NCBI GenBank assembly: GCA_019421345.1
Contig: JAHZFL010000024.1
Coordinates: 1-26,279, forward strand
Source of the DNA: Roseburia sp.
GTDB taxonomy: Bacteria > Bacillota > Clostridia > Lachnospirales > Lachnospiraceae
Direction: 5' to 3'
DNA: 26,279 bases
Both the position numbers and the translations under genes were made by a program. The notes below the pieces were generated by a model. It worked only from the letters and a program-made list of their open reading frames with translations. It made no database searches and was not told the DNA's origin. The stretch's first letter is position 1; the number at the start of each line of letters is the position of its first letter. Of the stretch, positions 22,973 to 26,279 are shown in pieces.

Positions 22973-22998
22973 CAGATATTGTCCGTAGACGGTATCTG
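22973..22998 (+). promoter_or_regulatory. Hairpin in the nhaC leader
   Basis: CAGATATTGTC (22973-22983) pairs with GACGGTATCTG (22988-22998), 11 bp with two G-U pairs, loop CGTA. A possible -10 TATACT (22954-22959) lies just upstream with a poor -35, so the hairpin would be near the 5' end of the mRNA, 32 nt before the ATG. There is no T-tract. It may stabilise the mRNA or be an operator. Confidence 0.45.
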
Positions 22999-23030
22999 AA
23001 AAACAAATGATTTTAAAAAAGGAGTTACTC

Positions 23031-24542
23031 ATGAATTTTGTAGGAACTGTCTGGGCATTGCTCCCGCCGATCATTGCGATTGCTCTCGCTCTTATAACAA
23101 AGGAAGTGTATTTATCTTTATTTGTCGGTATCTTAACCGGCTCTCTGCTCTACACCGGTTTTCGCCCCATCGAGACCGTGGAGACGATTTTCTCCGTTAT
23201 GATGGAAAAATTGGGCGATCCGTGGAACATCGGTATTTTAATCTTTCTTGTATTTCTTGGCATGATCGTCGCCCTGATGACACGCGCAGGCGGTTCTGCC
23301 GCTTACGGTAAATGGGCAAATTCTAAAATCAAGACAAAATCAGGCGCTCTGCTCTCTACCTTTGGACTTGGAGCTATGATTTTCGTAGACGACTATTTCA
23401 ACTGTCTGACCGTAGGAAATGTGATGCGCCCGGTAACAGACCGTCAGAAAATATCCCGCGCTAAGCTTGCCTATATCATTGACTCCACTGCTGCCCCCAT
23501 CTGTATCATCGCGCCGATTTCCAGTTGGGCGGCTGCCGTGACAGGCTATACACAAGGCGATGGCTTCTCACTTTTCCTGCAGACCATCCCGTTTAACCTG
23601 TATGCATGGCTGACAATCCTTATGGTGGTATATCTTGGCGTCACAGGCTTCGATTATGATCCAATGAAAAAATTTGAGGAGCAGGCGAAGGACGGCGATC
23701 TGTTTGGCGGCAAAAATGAATATGAAAATGTCCGACAGGATATTATCTCACCCAAAGGAAAGGTCATTGATCTTGTGCTCCCCGTGCTTTTTCTGATCGT
23801 CAGTTGTATTGTCTGCATGATCTATACCGGAGGCTTTTTTGAGGGTGAAAGCTTTATCAACGCCTTTGCAAACTGCAATGCCTCCATGGGACTGGTGCTC
23901 GGCTCATTTTTTACGCTGATATTTGTATTTCTGCTCTATCTCCCGCGCAAGGTCATTTCCTTCCAAGATTTTGCAGAATGCATCCCGCAGGGCTTTAAAA
24001 TGATGGTTTCCGCTATTCTGATTCTTGTTCTCGCATGGACGCTAGGCGGCTTTTGCAGTACAAAGCTGGAGGCGGGCGCCTTTGTGTATCAGGCGCTGCA
24101 CGGCAGCTCGGTTGCTGGAGCAATATTTCCTGCCGTTTTATTCCTGATCGGCACAGGACTTGCATTTGCCACCGGGACCTCATGGGGAACCTTCGGCATT
24201 TTGATCCCGATCGTGATCGAGGTGTTCCCACCCAACGCAAACCTGCTTGTTATCTCGATTGCCGCCGTCCTTGCCGGCTCCGTCTGCGGCGACCATATTT
24301 CGCCGATCTCAGACACCACGATCATGGCATCCGCAGGCGCGCAGTGCAATCATGTAAACCATGTAGCAACACAGCTTCCGTATGCTCTGACAGTTGCGGG
24401 CTGCTGCTTTATCTCCTATATCATTGCAGGAATTACGGAAAACGTAATTTTCACTCTGCTCTGCGGCGTTACGCTCCTGTTTCTCGTACTAACGCTTCTG
24501 CGCAGGTTCAGTGCCCGAAAACAAAACGAAACACGCGCATAG
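23031..24542 (+). CDS. NhaC-family Na+/H+ antiporter
   Basis: 503 residues, about 11-12 membrane segments. Family-like blocks are GAMIFVDDYFNCLTVGNVMRPVTD with charged residues inside the membrane region, DSTAAPICIIAPISSWAA, GLAFATGTSWGTFGILIPI and GSVCGDHISPISDTTIMASAGA. The last two form the symmetric core of the NhaC/ion-transporter superfamily (PF03553 type). Members exchange Na+ for H+, or in some cases malate/lactate or amino acids; the substrate is not certain. AAAAGGAG (23017-23024) sets the ATG at 23031, excluding the ATG at 23007. It ends 9 bp before the converging coiled-coil gene. Confidence 0.87.
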   Translation: MNFVGTVWALLPPIIAIALALITKEVYLSLFVGILTGSLLYTGFRPIETVETIFSVMMEKLGDPWNIGILIFLVFLGMIVALMTRAGGSAAYGKWANSKIKTKSGALLSTFGLGAMIFVDDYFNCLTVGNVMRPVTDRQKISRAKLAYIIDSTAAPICIIAPISSWAAAVTGYTQGDGFSLFLQTIPFNLYAWLTILMVVYLGVTGFDYDPMKKFEEQAKDGDLFGGKNEYENVRQDIISPKGKVIDLVLPVLFLIVSCIVCMIYTGGFFEGESFINAFANCNASMGLVLGSFFTLIFVFLLYLPRKVISFQDFAECIPQGFKMMVSAILILVLAWTLGGFCSTKLEAGAFVYQALHGSSVAGAIFPAVLFLIGTGLAFATGTSWGTFGILIPIVIEVFPPNANLLVISIAAVLAGSVCGDHISPISDTTIMASAGAQCNHVNHVATQLPYALTVAGCCFISYIIAGITENVIFTLLCGVTLLFLVLTLLRRFSARKQNETRA

Positions 24543-24551
24543 ATGCCATTT

Positions 24552-25412
24552 TCATATAGAAATATTAACAGCAGGAGCAGTCTCTGCCCCTCCTGCGGAA
24601 ACACTGCCTAACGCTGCCTCACTCGATCCCATACCGGAATCCGCGACAGACTCTGCGGCTGTTATTTCAGCCGCGGCTTCCGCCGCTGCCTCCGTCTCTA
24701 TCTGCTGCGCCTGCTCAAGCAGCGCAAGCTCCTGCATTGCAGCAGCTTCCATACTAAGGTCAAATACCGCGCCGTTACAGGAAGCTCCGCTGCTAATCTC
24801 TCCGTTCCGCTCCATCATTCCTTTGATATATCTCATATCCGCTTCCTGAATCCGACTTTGCTCCTGACTGCGATGCATCTGCTCCTTTTGTACGAGCGCC
24901 TTCTTTTTTCTCTTTTGTTCTGCGACCCGCTGCAACTGTTCGATTGTAAGCTTGCTCTTTAATTCCCGCTCCTTTTGCGCCGTCCGCCTTTTGATTTCAT
25001 TTTGGAGCTCCTGTTTCTGCGTGCCATTTTCCCGTTCTCTGGCTCTGCGCTCCTGCTCCTCCTCGCGCAGATTACGCACCTTTAGCTGCGCACAGCGCAC
25101 CATTCTCCTCGCATGTGCCAGCGCATATTCAATCTCTTTTTTATCATATTGACCGCTCCCCGCCTGTCTTTGCAGCACAGCAAGTCTGCGCTTTGCGCTC
25201 GTCACAACTCCGGCAGCATTCTGCGCGCGCTTTGCACGCATCAACTGCGCCGATATTTCACGGTGATTATAATTTAACGGCTTCTTTGCCTTTCGCTCCG
25301 CCTTGCGCATCAACATCGACTCGTAAGGATTTTTTGCTTTTTTTATTGTAACCGTGCCTGTCATCATTGCCGCACGACCGATATTTCCGGGTTCCGTCGT
25401 CGTCATGCCCAT
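24552..25412 (-). CDS. Charged coiled-coil protein of unknown function
   Basis: 286 residues, cytoplasmic, not recognised. The N-terminal ~45 residues are polar (GNIGRAAMMTGTVTIKKAKNPYESMLMRKA). A long very basic helical part follows (about 45-200, rich in K, R, E, Q), with coiled-coil-like blocks such as VRNLREEEQERRARERENG and NEIKRRTAQKERELKSKL. The C-terminal third is Ala/Glu/Ser-rich (AAAEAAAEITAAESVAD). AAGGAGG precedes the ATG at 25412; the frame upstream to 25511 overlaps the candidate promoter and is not used. A sigma-D-like promoter at 25462-25489 hints at a link with motility. No flagellar gene is visible in the window. Convergent with nhaC. Confidence 0.75.
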   Translation of the reverse strand: MGMTTTEPGNIGRAAMMTGTVTIKKAKNPYESMLMRKAERKAKKPLNYNHREISAQLMRAKRAQNAAGVVTSAKRRLAVLQRQAGSGQYDKKEIEYALAHARRMVRCAQLKVRNLREEEQERRARERENGTQKQELQNEIKRRTAQKERELKSKLTIEQLQRVAEQKRKKKALVQKEQMHRSQEQSRIQEADMRYIKGMMERNGEISSGASCNGAVFDLSMEAAAMQELALLEQAQQIETEAAAEAAAEITAAESVADSGMGSSEAALGSVSAGGAETAPAVNISI

Positions 25413-25461
25413 CGTCTTTTCCTCCTTGAAAAACCTTTTTGATTCCGTTCCTATATTTGAT

Positions 25462-25489
25462 ACATCGGACGGGACATGAACATTGTTTA
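25462..25489 (-). promoter_or_regulatory. Candidate sigma-D (flagellar-type) promoter
   Basis: On the minus strand TAAA (25486-25489), 16 bp and TCCGATGT (25462-25469). This matches TAAA-N15/16-GCCGATAT with two mismatches in the -10, keeping the CCGAT core. The start would be about 43 nt before the ATG of the coiled-coil gene. No good sigma-A promoter was seen there. Confidence 0.4.
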
Positions 25490-25636
25490 GTGCTTTGACA
25501 ATTTGGAACAAAAAAACAACAAACAGTACGCTTCGTGCGATAGTTTTAGGTGCAACAAAATATCTCCTGCCTATCTACTGCTGCGCCATGCATTCTCCAA
25601 AACAACGAGCGACACGCTTCGCGAGCCGCTCTTATG

Positions 25637-26095
25637 TCAAATCAAAATATCCCCCGCATGGCGGAGTATCTCATCATCCTTTCGGATAAGCTCTTTTTGA
25701 TCCTCGATCTTCCTATCAAGCTTTCCATCGAACATACTTCCCAAACGATTGATCGCAACAAACATCAAAGATCCAAGAAAAGTAATCGCTATCTGACCGT
25801 CAATATCTTCTTCAAATCGCATAATAAGTTCCAATAGCTTTGGCGTCAAAATATAAAATGCATTGTGCTCATCTGTGGCAAAAACCTCAAATCTGCTGTT
25901 AAACACCTCATTTTCTGTCAAAATCTTATGCTTCTCCGTCCATCCCTTTATGCTCGATATAAATTTTTTCTCAAAAATCTGCACATAACCGTGACTCTCC
26001 TTACTTCGGTCAAAATCAGTAAACTGTATGATCTGTCCCTCAAAAATGGGCTCTACCCGCCTGTTCTTACCTGCTCCCGCCAAATACTTTGTCAC
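25637..26095 (-). pseudogene. Truncated DUF3137-like protein
   Basis: About 152 codons resembling the C-terminal half of DUF3137 proteins (normally about 300 residues or more): EPIFEGQIIQFTDFDRS, then ENEVFNSRFEVFATDEHNAFYILTPKLLELIMRF and GQIAITFLGSLMFVAINR, ending with a charged tail. The first possible start is a GTG at 26095; the similarity seems to extend a few codons further (FRYCDVV) to an in-frame stop near 26128. No N-terminal half is found in any frame up to the window end, and no ribosome site precedes the GTG. It may be the remnant of a full gene cut by rearrangement, or an unusual short member. Between it and the coiled-coil gene (25413-25636) I see no gene. Confidence 0.5.
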
Positions 26096-26279
26096 AACAT
26101 CGCAATAGCGGAAAGACCCAGATTTTCAAACAATCCCATTTCAACGCTCACAGACAAAACATATTTATTTACAAATTAGTTGATTGTCTTGAAAAATGCT
26201 TGATTTACAGGCATATTCGCAGGGTTGCAGATTGATTTTACTACTCATTTACTACTTTTAACGAATTGAGCCTTGATAT
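26096..26279. other. AT-rich edge region without a recognisable gene
   Basis: Stops occur in all frames. A short direct repeat of AGTAGTAAA (minus strand, about 26237-26257) is present. Such decayed, stop-rich sequence next to a truncated gene fits a rearrangement scar, but no attachment site or inverted terminal repeat is evident. Confidence 0.35.

Noticed and set aside
24573..24598. GC-rich hairpin GCAGGAG/CTCCTGC as terminator of nhaC
   Set aside because: It lies inside the end of the converging coding region and is not followed by a T-run on either strand.
25483..25700. Short overlapping plus-strand open frames between the coiled-coil and DUF3137-like genes
   Set aside because: No ribosome site, no recognisable protein features, and they overlap the tail of the DUF3137-like region.

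Overview
The window looks like the chromosome of a spore-forming, low-to-mid GC Firmicute of class Clostridia, most likely a Lachnospiraceae gut anaerobe. The reasons are the spoIID-spoIIQ pair with matching sporulation promoters, a PerR plus reverse-rubrerythrin oxidative-stress pair, strong AGGAGG-type ribosome sites, TTGACA/TATAAT promoters and Gram-positive LexA boxes. There are 18 coding regions (one of them a probable remnant), densely packed on both strands. I see no tRNA, rRNA, CRISPR array or complete mobile element.

Left part (1-7.5 kb): a PerR-type repressor and a reverse rubrerythrin, each with a perfectly spaced promoter and a similar inverted-repeat operator near the start site; a PD-(D/E)XK nuclease of the Rpn/transposase-associated family; a sensor kinase and OmpR-type response regulator on the minus strand; and a divergent MATE exporter.

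Middle (7.5-13.8 kb, minus strand): a CsdA/CshA-like DEAD-box RNA helicase whose leader carries a terminator hairpin; spoIIQ with a perfect sigma-F-type promoter; spoIID with a sigma-E-type promoter built into the loop of an upstream terminator; a membrane protein with 19 PYGQ-type repeats; rsmA (ksgA); and a small acidic protein.

Centre right (13.8-16 kb, plus strand): a radical-SAM/helix-hairpin-helix protein and a DUF4130 protein (families TIGR03916 and TIGR03915). This is a known but uncharacterised putative DNA-repair pair. Two LexA-box-like sites flank its promoter, so SOS control is likely. This is the best candidate for a little-described system in the window.

Right part (16-26.3 kb): a translationally coupled minus-strand operon (MMPL/RND exporter, then a surface GLUG-repeat protein interrupted by a long coiled coil, then TatD nuclease), with a divergent TetR-family regulator; an NhaC-type Na+/H+ antiporter; a charged coiled-coil protein with a possible sigma-D (flagellar-type) promoter; and a truncated DUF3137 protein at the edge. 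Functional assignments come from motif recognition by eye. No database search, folding calculation or profile score was run.
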